Assembly (NCBI GenBank): GCA_004794785.1
Contig: SJOL01008757.1
Location: 257,667 to 321,666 of the forward strand
From: Opisthorchis felineus
Lineage: Eukaryota > Platyhelminthes > Trematoda > Opisthorchiida > Opisthorchiidae
Reading direction: 5' to 3'
DNA length: 64,000 nucleotides
Position 1 is the stretch's first letter. Each line of letters starts with the position of its first letter. The notes under the pieces were generated by a model. That model searched no databases. It was not told the origin of the DNA and worked only from the letters and a program-made list of their open reading frames with translations. Positions 11,673 to 25,203 of the stretch are shown in pieces. Position numbers and translations under genes: made by a program.

Positions 11673-14600
11673 CCTGTCGAATTGTTCTAACCCATATAGT
11701 CTCGTCGTCCGACAGAACCTATTTGTCCTTTTCATCCCCCTCTTTTGTATTCGTTTTTTCTGCTACTTGGTTCATTCTGCCCCATCCCCGCTGTTTACAG
11801 CTGCGTTGCTGCTCTAAAGTTGTACAGGCTGTTAACCGTTGCGGAATCGTCCTCCATTTTTCTCCGCGTCCTCCACACTCCTAAGGCAAGTGACGGTGAC
11901 AAATTTTTTGCTCATAGGTTGTCTACATTCGGACCACAATGAGGACTAAACGTATATTTCTCTGTAATTCATTTGTTGTGTTGTCCCAATCATAGAGCAA
12001 TTGGATTGCATTACTACGCTTCCTACCCATCCTGTTTGAACATCAGGGTTCCCTTAACCTCTGACCAGTGATCCAATTCATATCATTGGATGCAGCCAAG
12101 TTTCGTGATACCCGCAGTATTCTGGCCATGTGGCCTACTTTACCAGTAAACTAACAAATGTGGTTACTCATGGTTCTTTCCCTTCAGTATCTCCTCTGTT
12201 ACTGTTTTCCGCACCACCGCATCTTGACTCCATGCTGATCGATACGATCATTGTAGTTGTTCTCAAGGGCGTTTAGCGGTGCTCTACGTCCCCGCTTTGT
12301 TGCTAACTCACCCCTATGTGCCGTGCGTTTGTGCCTCTTCCTACTGCTCGCAATCCGATTACGTAACCCAGTCTCGTATAAACCGTTTACCTCCTGATTC
12401 GCATTTTCTCTCATGTTTACCTCAAAAGTGGCCAATAATGACTATCCAGCAAGTATCGATGCTTCGCGGTCCAAATGAACTTTGTTTACCAGAACTGTAG
12501 TTCAGGTGCTCTCTTTCTACTTTTAGTAAAAAAACGTTTTCTTGGCAGTCCACTTCATACACGTCCTGTGTGGCTTCAACATTACATTATTCATCTCTGT
12601 AGTGATTATCCATCCTTGAGCGGTAGTCCACACTGTCCGGCAGCGAAGAATCACCGTTGAACAATAATGATGTGCTATCAATGATCATGACACTTTTCGT
12701 CACAAGGGATTCCTCTCTTCAATGGAACGGTTTGGGGTTAGTCGCATGTAAAACCATGCCCTATCGTTATTCCTAACTAGCATATAATTGTACTAGAAGA
12801 GGTAATGTCAGTGAACCAATCGCATGACATTAGGTCGGATTATTGGATATACAAGACTCCATGCGGAGTGGCTGTGTACATTGACATAGTTTGTGTACTT
12901 CATAGTCACTATATGTGTCAGCGGAGGTGTGGTCAGAATTTTGTAACTGAAAGCATTGGTTCTTGGTGCAGCCGAACGGCTCCTGGACCACTGTGTTCCC
13001 TGCTGTTAGCGCTTGTGAAACGAGCCATCGTATGTGGGCTGAAACCTCTTGGAAGTGTCAGGCATGTGTTGTTCAAAGCCGATCTTCCTCATCAGCTTTG
13101 GTGTTGTTCCCCGAAAAAATCTGTTTCATTATGATAGTGGATTCAGAGATTTTCCCGAAGTCAGACATCATTTGAATTGTGTCGATCTAATCTGAAGTCC
13201 TAACTTCGAATCGTCACACTTTAACCACTGTTTTACTCAGGCACAAAGACTATCTGACATGTGGACTGACCATCTGTATTCACCCTTTACGTACAAACTT
13301 GCCTGTACTCACTCATCCAGCCGATTTAAAATGCAACCGGCTAAAATAAATATATCGCACTAACATAAGTCTCACTGACTGAAAAAGCTTGTGGTGTCTG
13401 CATGAACGTCCTAGAGCTGTAAATTTTGACTAATTGGGATTGTTCATTCAGCAGGGAGCTGACAAACCAGTGCCATCAATGCGCACTTGTAGGGCAAGTG
13501 TCTACTGAGAATAGTTCGATAAGTGAGCCAATTATCTCACCAACAAACTCCTGCGTATACTAAATCAGATGGGTTAGCAAGTCACTGATATGCTGGGAGG
13601 GAAACAATATCTGGCCTCATAGTCAAAGAAGCATTGCTATCCGCGTTCCAAGAAATTTTGTTGGGTCGGATTTCACGTGGCATCACCGCTGGCCTACAAC
13701 TGGTTGATAGCTAATGACGACAGATCAGGGTCAAATTAGTTGCATTATCGTCCTTACCAATCGAGATGTCGTTATCAGCGTGTCGTTATGAAGCGAATCG
13801 GGACGCACATAAGTGTTTTAGCGTTTGGCAGTGGTGTATTTTTGAAGTTTCACGGGCTGTGTATTACCTTCGATTACGATTGGCTGTTTCTGGAGGTTCC
13901 TGTTGCCCGGTTCGTTAGCGTGTGTTCTGATTGATCGACATCCCCGCACACCAGTACGCATCCGTTAGGCGATACAAGAACTCAGGGACGGCTTCATCTA
14001 GAAAAATGAGAAATCGTTTAAGATCATAATATCTAGCTCTCCTTAGCCCAGTGAATAGAAAAACGACCATCTGTATGACATGCTCTACCAAAGTGATGCT
14101 CATAAATGCATCATCTGGCTTCTCGGCACATCGCCTGGGTTGACGAAACTGATGGAAATTCACCAGTTGATGTTGATGCAGATTGGCATTATTCTCCTTG
14201 ACTTATATTTCAATGGACACAGTGATCCGCCAGTTCAGTAAACTTCAGTTCATCGAAGTTCATTACATGGAATCTTCGATTCAGTGCATCAAGCTCTCAA
14301 TACATCAACCTTTCGGGCAACCGACAGGTTCACAGACTTTCAGTTCACTGACCTTCGGACCATTGGCCGTTAACTTTCTGGACCTTCATTTCATGAAAGT
14401 GTCGGGTCATTGTAATAAATCTAACTAGGCACATTCAGACTTTTGATTTTGAGCGCAACAGCTGTGAGATTCCATGAAATTACGATTGCTGCTTTCTATC
14501 ATCCAGCCCCCATGAAATTCAGCGGACGCATCTCCTTATCCCACCTTTCTTTGCTCAGATACCGTGGGGATTTCATCGACGTTCTTCATTTCTTTACTGC

Positions 14601-17152
14601 GCATATTAGATTTCCTGAAACGGACCGAACCGTTAGTGGACTGGCCTCCCTCAGTTGTCCACAACATCCTTCCTCATCAGATTTCTGGGAGGTAGATTAT
14701 TGTTAAACCTTCCCAGAGCACTACTGATGCATCTTGCAACCTTCGCACCCGCGTCCGCTGATTTGAAAATAATCATGACTTTACTTCTTTACTTGAACCA
14801 ACTGTATAGTAGTAGTGTTGTTCATTCATCTATCCCTGTTTTATAATGCACCACGTATGTTCTACCATGCAGTAAAGCTGTAGGTTGAATTTTTAGGGTA
14901 TTTCCAAAATTTTATTTCCGTGTCATGCGGCAAATGTTGCCCAGTACCAATACTACCTGAACTCTTTGCAGCTGCTGACTAAGTGTTTGGACACATCAGT
15001 TGGCCGGAGCTCCCACGACCTTATGTTCTAGTTAAACAAATAACACTTCAAAGTTTATGCGCAAAAACTCGCCGGATGAGCGATTCTGCATGTAGGTTAT
15101 AGTTATCAAGTAATTTTATAATTTTCGGAATGGTAGTGCCATTCCAAATATATTCATAATATTGCAGTAGAGGGATGTAATTATTTGATACTTCAACATC
15201 CCAATACAACCAGCTGAAAACAGTTCCAATCAGAATGGGATTTACATAATTGAGCAGTGGATGTATTCGTAACGTGCGTATCAATTCCATGTCGGACTCC
15301 CGTCACTGTGCGGTTGGAATTGCTACAATCTCCGCAGTAGGCAGCACATGGGGCGAAAACCACAGTCTGTAGTATCGCACTCATGAATTTGGTTCGGAAA
15401 CGCATCCGTAGCTAACTTCTTTCATTGCCCTTTCTAGGTGCAGCCCTTGTTCAATCTCGCTTCTTCTCCTCAGCCATCGGTTGTATGCCGTGCTGACCTA
15501 ACTTGCTCGACCAATATACATGGTAGGTAAATGGGTTGTCCAGATGCGAACATGGATTTTATTCACCTTGACAAATGGTAGTGGTGCCGCAAAAAATGTT
15601 CCATCTCGAGACATCCAGGAGTTTTGCAAGCAGATTTCCTTGTGCTAGCACACTAGCAATAGCCACTCCGATGTTGTAGAAACGAAATTTTTGTCACGCG
15701 CAATGGAGGCAATTTCCGTTTTTATAACCAAGTCTTGTAACTTGAGCAGAAAGTTTCGAATTATTGAGAGGCTTATCCGGGTTTGCATTAATCTTTTTTT
15801 GACCGAGTGAATCCCACCATTCCTATTCCTTCTCCGTAAGTATTGCGGAAAAGTTTTAGGTGCATACATGGGACATTTTTACGCATTCGTTTGGACCTGT
15901 CTTCATTCTTCCGTTTGAACCAACTGTAGCACAAGCACTGGCAGCTTGAATCTATCAGACCTCGAAGCCAAACATGGAGGCACAAATTCGCCACTGTCAC
16001 GAACGTGGAAATCTTTCACAATGACAAACATGCTTCTACACCGATTTACGCTGGTTTTTATAGAGGTTAAATTTCAACAGTCCCACTGAGACGCACCCCT
16101 GCCCGCCGCTACGTGATTTCACTGCCGTGTTAACTGGGTTCTCATGCTCATCAAATTGTACCTTGTTACTGTTCTTGCTGAGCACACTGGCATAATTATT
16201 CCCAACGAATCTACAATCTTTTGTAATTCTACGTGCTATGTATAGGCTTCTTCTATCTGAACCTTTATACATTTTATCTTGCAAGCCCCACAGAGTTCAA
16301 ATTGGCCATCGGCTACCGACACTTTTGCTACGGATGCCAGCGGTGAGCCCTTTAGGGACGCATCATTTAAAAAAAATTATTGACCTGCTCCCTTATTTCG
16401 CGCTGAGTCTCAGGTTGACTAAAGTAAGCTGTCTTCCCACGTTCGGAAATCCAAGCTATTGGACGCGATGGTGTAATCGTCTTTTCTGCTTTGAGATTGG
16501 TGCAAATGTGTTTCATGGCTCCAGTGCATATGGTTTCCATCACAATGCGCGCACCTCATCTTCATCCGGATTCCTCCGATTCTCACTCCATTTTTCAATG
16601 GATGAGAGTTCCGCTACGATGGTGTAATTATACATAAAAATATAAATCAACTTGTTTTATAACATGGTAAATAAAGAGATGGCAGACTATATGAAGTTTG
16701 GTCATAAAACTAGTGCAATTGTCTGATGAACAAACATGTCACATTCATCCTGCCATGGTGGAACTTCCATATTGAGTTATTTCCTACGGATTTTCTAGCA
16801 GTGTGAACCAGAAAGTAAGAGTTGTATACTCTTTAAGACTAGAACGAACGAGGATTCTGCAGGTGGGACCATTTTCTAAGAAGGGACCTGTGCAACCTTC
16901 AGGTTGCTTCGCTAGCGGAGCTCAAATACGGTGGTAGACCGAGGGCAGACGCGTTTGTGCCGTCGGTTTATCTCCAGCTTTTCTGGACGAGTAACGAACC
17001 TGTGGGATATTTGGTTTAGTCCTCATCACACTCTACGGTTTTCAGATAAATCGGCCTGGTTACGCGGCAGTGGATCACTGATTTGCGAGAATTCAGGCAT
17101 CGTTCAGGCGTGAATACGTTCGCCCGTTCATATGTAAGGAATCAGATGCGCT
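11673..17152. other. No gene recognised
   Basis: Pyrimidine-rich sequence up to about 13 kb, then ordinary AT-rich DNA. Open frames up to about 130 codons (for example 16238-16627) show no known motif and no convincing splice context. An AATAAA occurs near 13345. Confidence 0.5.
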
Positions 17153-17305
17153 GTGTGAGTGATGCTAACACGCTTCCCTTACATGTCAGATGCCTTACGT
17201 TCGAGCCCCAGCATGGCCGTGGATATGTACTCCTGATGGACTCCAATATGGGTGAAAATCAAGTAAAGCACCTTAACCATTTGGTGCGGACTCAACAGAT
17301 TAATA
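17153..17305 (+). mobile_element. tRNA-derived SINE, family C, copy 1
   Basis: It aligns with the pair at 31010-31336. The tRNA-like head contains CATGTCAGATG and the box B relic CGTTCGAGCCCC, then GCATGGCCGTGGATATG, a CTGATG...TGAAA block, and the family end GGTGCGGACTCAACAGA (elsewhere GGTGTGGACTCACCAGA). The middle is diverged, so the copy is old. Ends are approximate. Confidence 0.7.
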
Positions 17306-20300
17306 ATTGCGCCAGAACAGGAGCAGGACCGTTTAAACGATGGTGATGTCAGTTTGAATTCTACAGATTCTGCAACTAACGACAGCTTACCTAAATGATT
17401 AAATTCACAGGTCAGTTGAAATGACCTTAATACATTACAAGCCACGTTCATATGGTCAGTAAGTTTCCACAAACCTGATAACGGGAATTCACGCAAATCA
17501 TCTTGCAGAAAGACTGAGGATGGTTCCTCCGACTAGGTACATGTTACTTTTTCCGTCTATCGAGGTATTGGAGTCCCAAGTTTATTTAGCGGTTTTACTT
17601 TTTCATCTACTCAATATAAGCGGCTGCCGTGACAATCACTAGATGACAGGTTCCTTCCGGATCATTCAGCCACCGCGCGAAAATGTGACGGAGACTGACA
17701 GAAGTAAGCGGGGTTGTCTGCTTACTCGGACGTGTGCACTCGGCCGATCTAAGGACGACGAAAATGGAGACTCCAAAGACAAACAGGATTTGTTTTTACC
17801 TTTTGGAAAGCGAAAAAGGGATTAGATAGAAACCAGTTACGCGTCACCGTAACGGGTCCTTCCGGCCAATCGATACAGCTATCCCGATGGGTACTAAACG
17901 TGCATGTCCCAGCAGAATGGCTTCCCTTCCGGACAAGTCCATTTCCACTATCTTGTGCACATGTGTGTGTCTGTGCCCACGCTTAAAAAAACCTTTAAAC
18001 GACGGTATGTCTGAATGGTAAATGTATGGGGTGGTTGTACAAAATGCCCCGACAACAACTACCAGAATGTCACTTTAGGTGTGTCAGAGAATCGGTGAAT
18101 TGTGTTTTCGTTTCAGTCGTGGCACTGATTTCCATTTACCGCCTCATCCTGCTAGTGTTGTTTATGTTCATTAATTTATTCATCTTGTCCTGATGGCAGG
18201 GGGATTGTGACCTCATCTTCTTTCAGTTAATAAATCACTCTCTGTCCAGGATGAAATTTTTTATTGTTGCACACGGGTTTTTGCGCCAGCAGATTTCCGT
18301 TGGGATTGACTTCTCCGGGTAAAAACAGATATCTATCGCTTGATCAGAGCTACAAAGTCACACTGGTTGTAAAGCTCCTGATGCAGTTTTGTCGAATATG
18401 GTCATGTCAGATTCATGAAACACGCAAGAAAGTAAACATCGCTCAAGACCCATCGTGCTTGGTCATGAAATGGATTAGCTTAGCACAAGGAATTTTACAG
18501 TGAGAATGGAATGGTATGGTTTTCGCCATCAAGTGATAGATATCTGGACGGTTCACCAAGCAAGGATATATTATCCTACGAACCATTAACATGCCTAAAT
18601 AACAGGAATTGCTCTTATTCCATATCACATCGTCACAGTTCATGAAATGATTGCACCAATGACTGTCCCAACCGGAAGACTGCTCCCAGCTGTTTGTCTC
18701 CAATAAAATTCCAACAAAACAAAATACATCAGTTAACTTTTGGGAAAAAGTGTTTGGTTGATTCCCAAAAGTTTCCTCGATGGTGATGCACTGGCTTTCT
18801 ATCAGATTCCACTCGTATTTGGGTTTTTCAACAGCTTTCTTCAGAAAAGAATGGAATCTTCGATTTAATCGGAAGTGAATGCTCCACATGTTCAATACTT
18901 GTATATCCGTGGTTGACCGACCTTATCAAGTAAAACTGACATAAAAGTGTCGTCATCCTCTGTTTTTTAGGTAGTTAGGGACCAAATAAGAACCACTAAG
19001 AAAGATGAGGTATCGTCAACTCGTATTGTTATGAAACGGCGAAGCCATTTTGACGATCTGAATCTCAATGGCTTTTGGGTTGCCGTGTTCTGGTCCATTA
19101 ATTCTACCATCCATGTTACCTTCATCTGTCGTTCCAAATTGAAAAAATTCCTCATCATCGTGTGCTATTGCGAAACCCAGTCCTAATAATCAGCCAAGTC
19201 GTATCTTGCCAAAAAGAGTCTACTTATACTGTGGTTTCTCAGTTTTGCCCAGTACAAACTGAAATTCTTGGAAAAATCGGTTAATCTAACAACCTTAAAC
19301 TGTAGACGATTTATGCAACTGATGCAGAAATAGGAAGGCTATATTCATGCCTAATATTTCTCCCCATTTAAGGTTAGACAGCTGAACTCCCCTGTGTGGG
19401 CAGTTTTTAAAGTAGGTACGAGTCTCGACTAAAAAAAGACATCAAACCTCGATTGCAGCATCTAATTATATTGCTCAGATTTTAGACAAGAAAGTTAATC
19501 AATGCTGTTAGCCCCCATTCCTCCTCCTGTGCTGCGTATCACTACAAACATACAAAAAATAGTATCTTGTCGTGCAACGGACTCTGTGAGCCTTGACAAC
19601 GACGGTGGTTTTGTATGCGCCAACGTAGACTGGGTTCGCTGTTTACCTGAAGCCCGCTAATTACGCTGTTTCGAAAAAGGATGAGCACGAAAAAACGAAA
19701 CTCATTTGGGAAAGTACCTAGATTTCTAGCCAGACAAAAATGGGTCAAAACACTTCGTGTAAAAATTGCTCGGATTTTGATCACGGCATAGTAGAGTAGG
19801 TTACATAAAATGTGTGCTATTTCGGTATTGCAGTGTAATTTGGAAGCTTTAATTGGTTAAACTATCTATGCGGAATTCAAGAGAAACTGTTGAGGGATGC
19901 GCGTAAAATAATAACCATGTGAAATTATCGCGGAAGACAGAGAGAGAGTCGGACGAGGGTTGCACTGTCACAGAATGAAATAAGATGTCCCCCTACAGGA
20001 CATGCATCATGGGTGCTTTTTCGATCAGTTAAATTTTGCGGCACGGTGTAGTTTGCGTTGAATTCAAGCCGCTCTTATCAAAGAAAAATAAGTGCTATTA
20101 AAACGGGGCCCAAACTATCCTAAAAATCAATCTGATACTTAGTTTGCCTCGATTGCATTTTATGAATAACGACAGGCTGCCTTTGAGGATGACATCTTCA
20201 AATCAAAGTCGTATTGGTTTGGTACTTCTCAGATCCTTCACAAGGATCATGATAACGGATGGAAGTATGGTACAATTACTCCCAAACAATTAAATGTTTG

Positions 20301-23300
20301 GGGGAATTCGTCTCACGAGATTAGCTTAAAACTAATTTTTTGAATCTAAAGCAAAAACGGAGACAAAGAAACGTTAGTCAGCTTCTATGCAATCATGCTA
20401 GGTTTCCCTGTGAAATGTTTGCCCAGAGAACTTATGTTAAGTGCACTGTTACTACTCCGTGCTGTAATACGATTGCGCTGATCTCAACCAGACCAGTAAA
20501 TAAACCCAGACCGTGTTGACTTTCCCATTTGTTATAAGACGAACTACGGGCTGAAGGCACTCAGCCGGGATTACCTCTATTAAGCTAAGTCACAATGCTC
20601 AAGATTTGTCCAGTTCCATATGCGTATAGTTACCTTTATTATTTTAGTAGGTCACATCACTGATACAATTATCTCATTTGTATACAGTCAAGTTTCCTTT
20701 GTATTAGTTGTGGTGGGCAGGAGATAAAACACCACGTAGGAAGGTGTACACTGTCGCAGTGAAAAACGAGTACAAGTGTTGAAAAGCAAAGCAGGGATCC
20801 TCAAATTTTCCTCCTTGACTTGACCACTTATTTCACCAGATTTACCCAGTATCTCCTTCCACAAAGTCACTAGCTGACAAGTCAGTGATGTACTAACGGT
20901 GGTTGAAAGCTGGCTGAAATGATGGAAAACTAAGTGAAAATTTCCCGCACTATACATTAATTAATCTGGCAATAGGCAAATACAAAACCATCCAAAAAAA
21001 CACCCAATCAAGTCTTTACGATCCATTTAGGTTTTAGGACAAGCGACACGGTATAGTGTCCCTACGAAGACCACTGACATTACACCGACGATGTCGCCTG
21101 AATATCACTGAACAGGACCTCGAGTGAGAACGTGTGATCAAATAGACTAAATCCTAGGAGCTCTAACTGGTCCGATACCGTGAATGCTGTCTCATGCCAT
21201 ATAAATGTACTCCATTGAAAGGAAGCTTCACTATGTTCCACGTAGAAAACTGTGATATGCTGTCATAAAAGCCTGAAAACAAATATAGACAAACTCTGAA
21301 ATAATGAGACATTTTATCACTCGCCGCTTCCGAGGACGATCACACCCGTTAGAGAGACAAACTAGTGACCCGAAACTTTTTCCCACTTGGAAGCAAAACA
21401 CTCTAATATGGACTCATGGAAATTGATTTTTGTGGAATGTCTTAATGTTCTCAAATGTGCGAGTTAATTGCATCTTTTAAAAAGCTGTGGGTAGAATAAC
21501 TAACTTTCATACGGATGGTCGCGGATCCTAATCCCCTCCGGGTTAAAGGCGTATAATGCGGATGAATTCTACAAAGGGTACGGTACTTTTTAGCTTTTCA
21601 GCATAAATTGACCTTGCGTTTCCAAAATAATTGCGAATTAACAAGGTAATCATGAAATTTAATTACAGTGACAAATAAAATGTTTTTGTGGACAATGGTG
21701 CAACGGGATTTTTTTCAGAGGAAAGTGTAACCCAATCTGAAACTGCATATTGGATTGCAAGCTAAAATTATAGATAAGACTAAGCGACTGGTTGAAAGAG
21801 AACTGGAAATTCTGCTTCGTTGGATAACTCGTTCACTACCCCCATGGTCTTTAGTTTTTTGTTCCAGCGATGTAACTTATTTTGACTCATTACCTTATGT
21901 TTTGTTGTAAGTGGCATTTTTCCCCCTTGAGCAGAGAATCTCAAGCCACGTGATTGTTCTCTTCTATCCCTTGGGCACTAAAAACACAGCGATATGACAC
22001 CACATTGCATCATCATGGATACAGTCACTCATTAACATGTTCGTCGGCCGTCGATGCAATTTTTGGAAGTTTATTTTAATGCCATTAGTTCTTAAACGAT
22101 GTGTGTACGGATACTGGCAGCCAATTTGGGACATCCTTTCTGAGTTCAAAATCGGGTGGTCGAAATGCTTATCCAACGGTCTTATCAATCCAGCCACCCG
22201 ATATTACCACAGGCCTTTGTTAAAATTACGAAGTTGTTCCCTACTTCTGTTGTTTGTCTGGGTGTCTGAATAGCCTGCTTCACTAAAACCGGTGATAATG
22301 CAGTCGAAATAGGTTCATGTTCCATTGTGCTATACAAGCTGTGACAGCGATAAGAACGTGCATACTCTGAACCAACTGATTCCACCTTGTAGGATAGGAA
22401 ATACAAATACTGTCCCGAGTAAAAATCATATCTGTAGTGATGATCGTGCACATCTGGTGCAGTGTGTTGGTGTTAAATTGATCTAGAAGTTTCGCTGCTT
22501 ACGGTATAAGAGGTGCTGCTTGTTCTTTTTGTTCAACAATTCGTACATTCCTGTTCTGCCAGAGCAATTTTCTGGCCCAATTATCCTCCCAAATTTCCAT
22601 GAGATCAATAGTGAATAGGCTTTTGTAGTTCACATGCACTTACCATTTTTGGATGAAGAGAATTTTTTCAAGGCACACGACAAGTGATTTGAATGAGGTG
22701 GTTTTTCAGGTGTCGGCTGTCGGCCTAACTAGGACCTGCAGTTTGAAGAACCACTAACAGTGCTGACATTTCAATTCCGGTTGATACTTATCACTCTAAA
22801 TAAATCGGATTTATCCGGAATTTAAGTTTCGGATGACTGTAGATCAGATGGCTCGGAAAACAGACAACCATCTATGTGGATGATTGTTTGCTACATAGTA
22901 CTTTGAAACTGAACAATAATTCCCGGAAATGAGTGCATTTCGGCACAAACTGGATGTTTTTCAGGCACGTTCGCCCGTTTTATAGACATATGACCTTGCA
23001 TTTTTTCTAAACGATGGGATAGTCGAAAATTTCACTCTTTTCGCCATTTTCTGCTGGAAAATAATCTAAAGTTCAATCAGTTTTTGAATTTAGACGCAAA
23101 ACGCGGCTTTAATCTTTACTTTCCATTCATATATTTACCCCTTTTGGAGTGCTCAAAATGTCATGGATAACCGAATGTTTATCCGTCGTACACCATTTCT
23201 GGCCGATTTACCGCCAAGTTGGTGGGTATTCAGGGTTATTTATCGGAAGCAAGATTAGGGTTCATCAAGCGCACTTCATCTAATCGCTTCAGCAATTTTG

Positions 23301-25158
23301 AGTTTTAAAGTATATAATTTTCAAATAAAAACAGTTTGGTGGCGATATAGTGGTGAACCTTTGGATATCTCGAAAGTTAAGATCTGTTAAGAATAAGGTA
23401 GCCTGCTTTTTATAGGAGATACTAATCCAGAACACAAAAAGTGCTCCATACCTCACGTAATTGCTCAGTTAAAAGGTCACCCTAACAGGAAGTCAGAATT
23501 CAGAAGCGGCTCGTAGAATGTCGCTTCCCAACTGACACTAGATTATTTAAAAAAACAGGAACGTTAAATGAATAGAATCATCCTATGAAAATTATCGAGC
23601 GAGGTGAATTTACAGACGCTTTCTGGAAACGGGACAAATTTGCTTTGGTCTTTTCGTTCCCTTTCTGAGGGGTGACATTTTCTTTCTGAGCATGCGGGTT
23701 GCCACAACGTTTCCTTGATGTATTCTTTGTTTTAAGCATGGACTGAACCTGGCACTGCCCAATTACATGTATTCGCAACCATTTGATTGCTCTGTTCTAC
23801 CTTAATAACTCACAACCTGTGTTTTTGGTGAAAGTTTGTCAGTTTCTTGAGTGAGCCATTAGCAAAAACACCCTAATGTCATTTCACAATTTGAACAGAT
23901 AGGAGTTCAGTCATTCACAAACTGATTGTTTATTTTCACGTTTTGCCTTGTTTTGGATGAGCAAGACTTGCTTCATTTCGCTTCAACTGGTACGCTAAAT
24001 TAGGTCAAGGTCGCTGATGTAACCGTCGATTGGATTGTTCGTGCTGAAGTACTTTGCTGTAGACACGAGGAGTTTCTGCTTACTTATCGGAGGACACTGT
24101 CAGAACAGAGGGTTCGCTTTGGAAGAAGAACTAGATTGTAAGTGTATTCTCGTGAGCGTTTCTTGAGTGACGGTTTTTCCTATAGGGGAAATGCCGTTTT
24201 TGCGACGTCAGGCGTTGGTGATTTTCAGGGCCTTTTTTTCTTTGAGATATTGCTTAGATAGAAGCTTCTGATGTAACCGAGTTTGATAAAGGTACAGGGT
24301 TCTGGGATGGTAACTTTCTGGTGGGCAGGTATAATCCATATCGAGGGTTCGATTATCAGACGGGTCTACTAAATGCTTCATACTGGCCTAAATCTAGCAT
24401 AGCCTCGGTTTTTAATGCTTTCCGTACCAGATGCCAGTGCAGTTAATCAAGAGCAACCTAATGGGCCCCTGTGTCCCTCTGTTTAATTAGACCACAATCT
24501 ACCAACAGATGATCACATCCTATTTACTCATTTTTAGTGTTTAATAAGCACTGCAGAGATTGCTGCCTCTGAAACTGTCAGTTCACTCGCAATTCTTGGT
24601 TTTTAACCATTCACTTTCTGTTTGTAAAAGCTTATTTAGCTCATCTGTTCATCTTTTGAGGAGGACATTTCCTCCCGTCTCTGGCTGCCAGCCTAGTTAA
24701 AGTTAACGTACGCCTTTCTACCCACCGACTTTCGATAGCTTCGATCATTCAGTGTTTTTATGCATGAACCTTTAGAAACTTTGGAGCTAGGCTCCTATAA
24801 ATGTATGTAAATCTCTTTGTTATTGGCGCTGGTGTGCAGCGAGCTTATTAATATTTGTAATCTCTTTGGAAAGGAATTTGTTGTGGAAGCCCAATATCAT
24901 AAATAGTAGATATACCCAGTTTTTGCATGATTACATTTGGGCGCAGTGCGCCAAAAACTGTCATGAACCACATATAAATTGACCGGAACTAGAAGAAAGG
25001 TCATCATCGTCCTTAATTTGTGAAGGTTGGATACAGTGGCTACGCTTTTGGCACCCAAAAATCATCCTCGGTTCGAAATTTGTAAATGCTCACTAGAAAG
25101 TATACATGAGCGAGATATAATTCTTCTTCTTCAACAAAACGGTTCTTTTGTTTTACAG
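17306..25158. other. No gene recognised
   Basis: AT-rich DNA with many stops in all frames. The longest frame (18443-18895, - strand, 150 codons) matches no family I know. A small perfect hairpin CCCAAACA/TGTTTGGG lies near 20282-20303. Degenerate tRNA-like box B motifs near 21525 and 24345 are too weak to call SINEs. Confidence 0.5.
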
Positions 25159-25203
25159 ATCCTTTCTAAGCTTCAGATTAAATCTCCGCGTCAGCTGACT
25201 TCG
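25159..25203 (+). CDS. Candidate 45-nt micro-exon (unrecognised protein)
   Basis: A strong acceptor (CTTTTGTTTTACAG, to 25158) is followed by 45 bases, ILSKLQIKSPRQLTS in the open frame, then a consensus donor TCG|GTAAGT at 25204. The length is a multiple of three, as is typical of symmetric micro-exons. I do not recognise the peptide and found no partner exon nearby, so the support is the paired splice signals alone. It could be chance. Confidence 0.25.

Noticed and set aside
18443..18895. 150-codon open frame on the - strand
   Set aside because: No recognisable domain, no splice context; compatible with chance in a window this size.
21510..21560. GGTCGCGGATCCTAATCCCC resembling a SINE B box B
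   Set aside because: Only about 20 bp of similarity; the SINE B body does not follow.
24301..24360. tRNA-like GAGGGTTCGATTATC (box B-like)
   Set aside because: No matching box A, no cloverleaf, and no similarity to SINE families A-C beyond the box itself.
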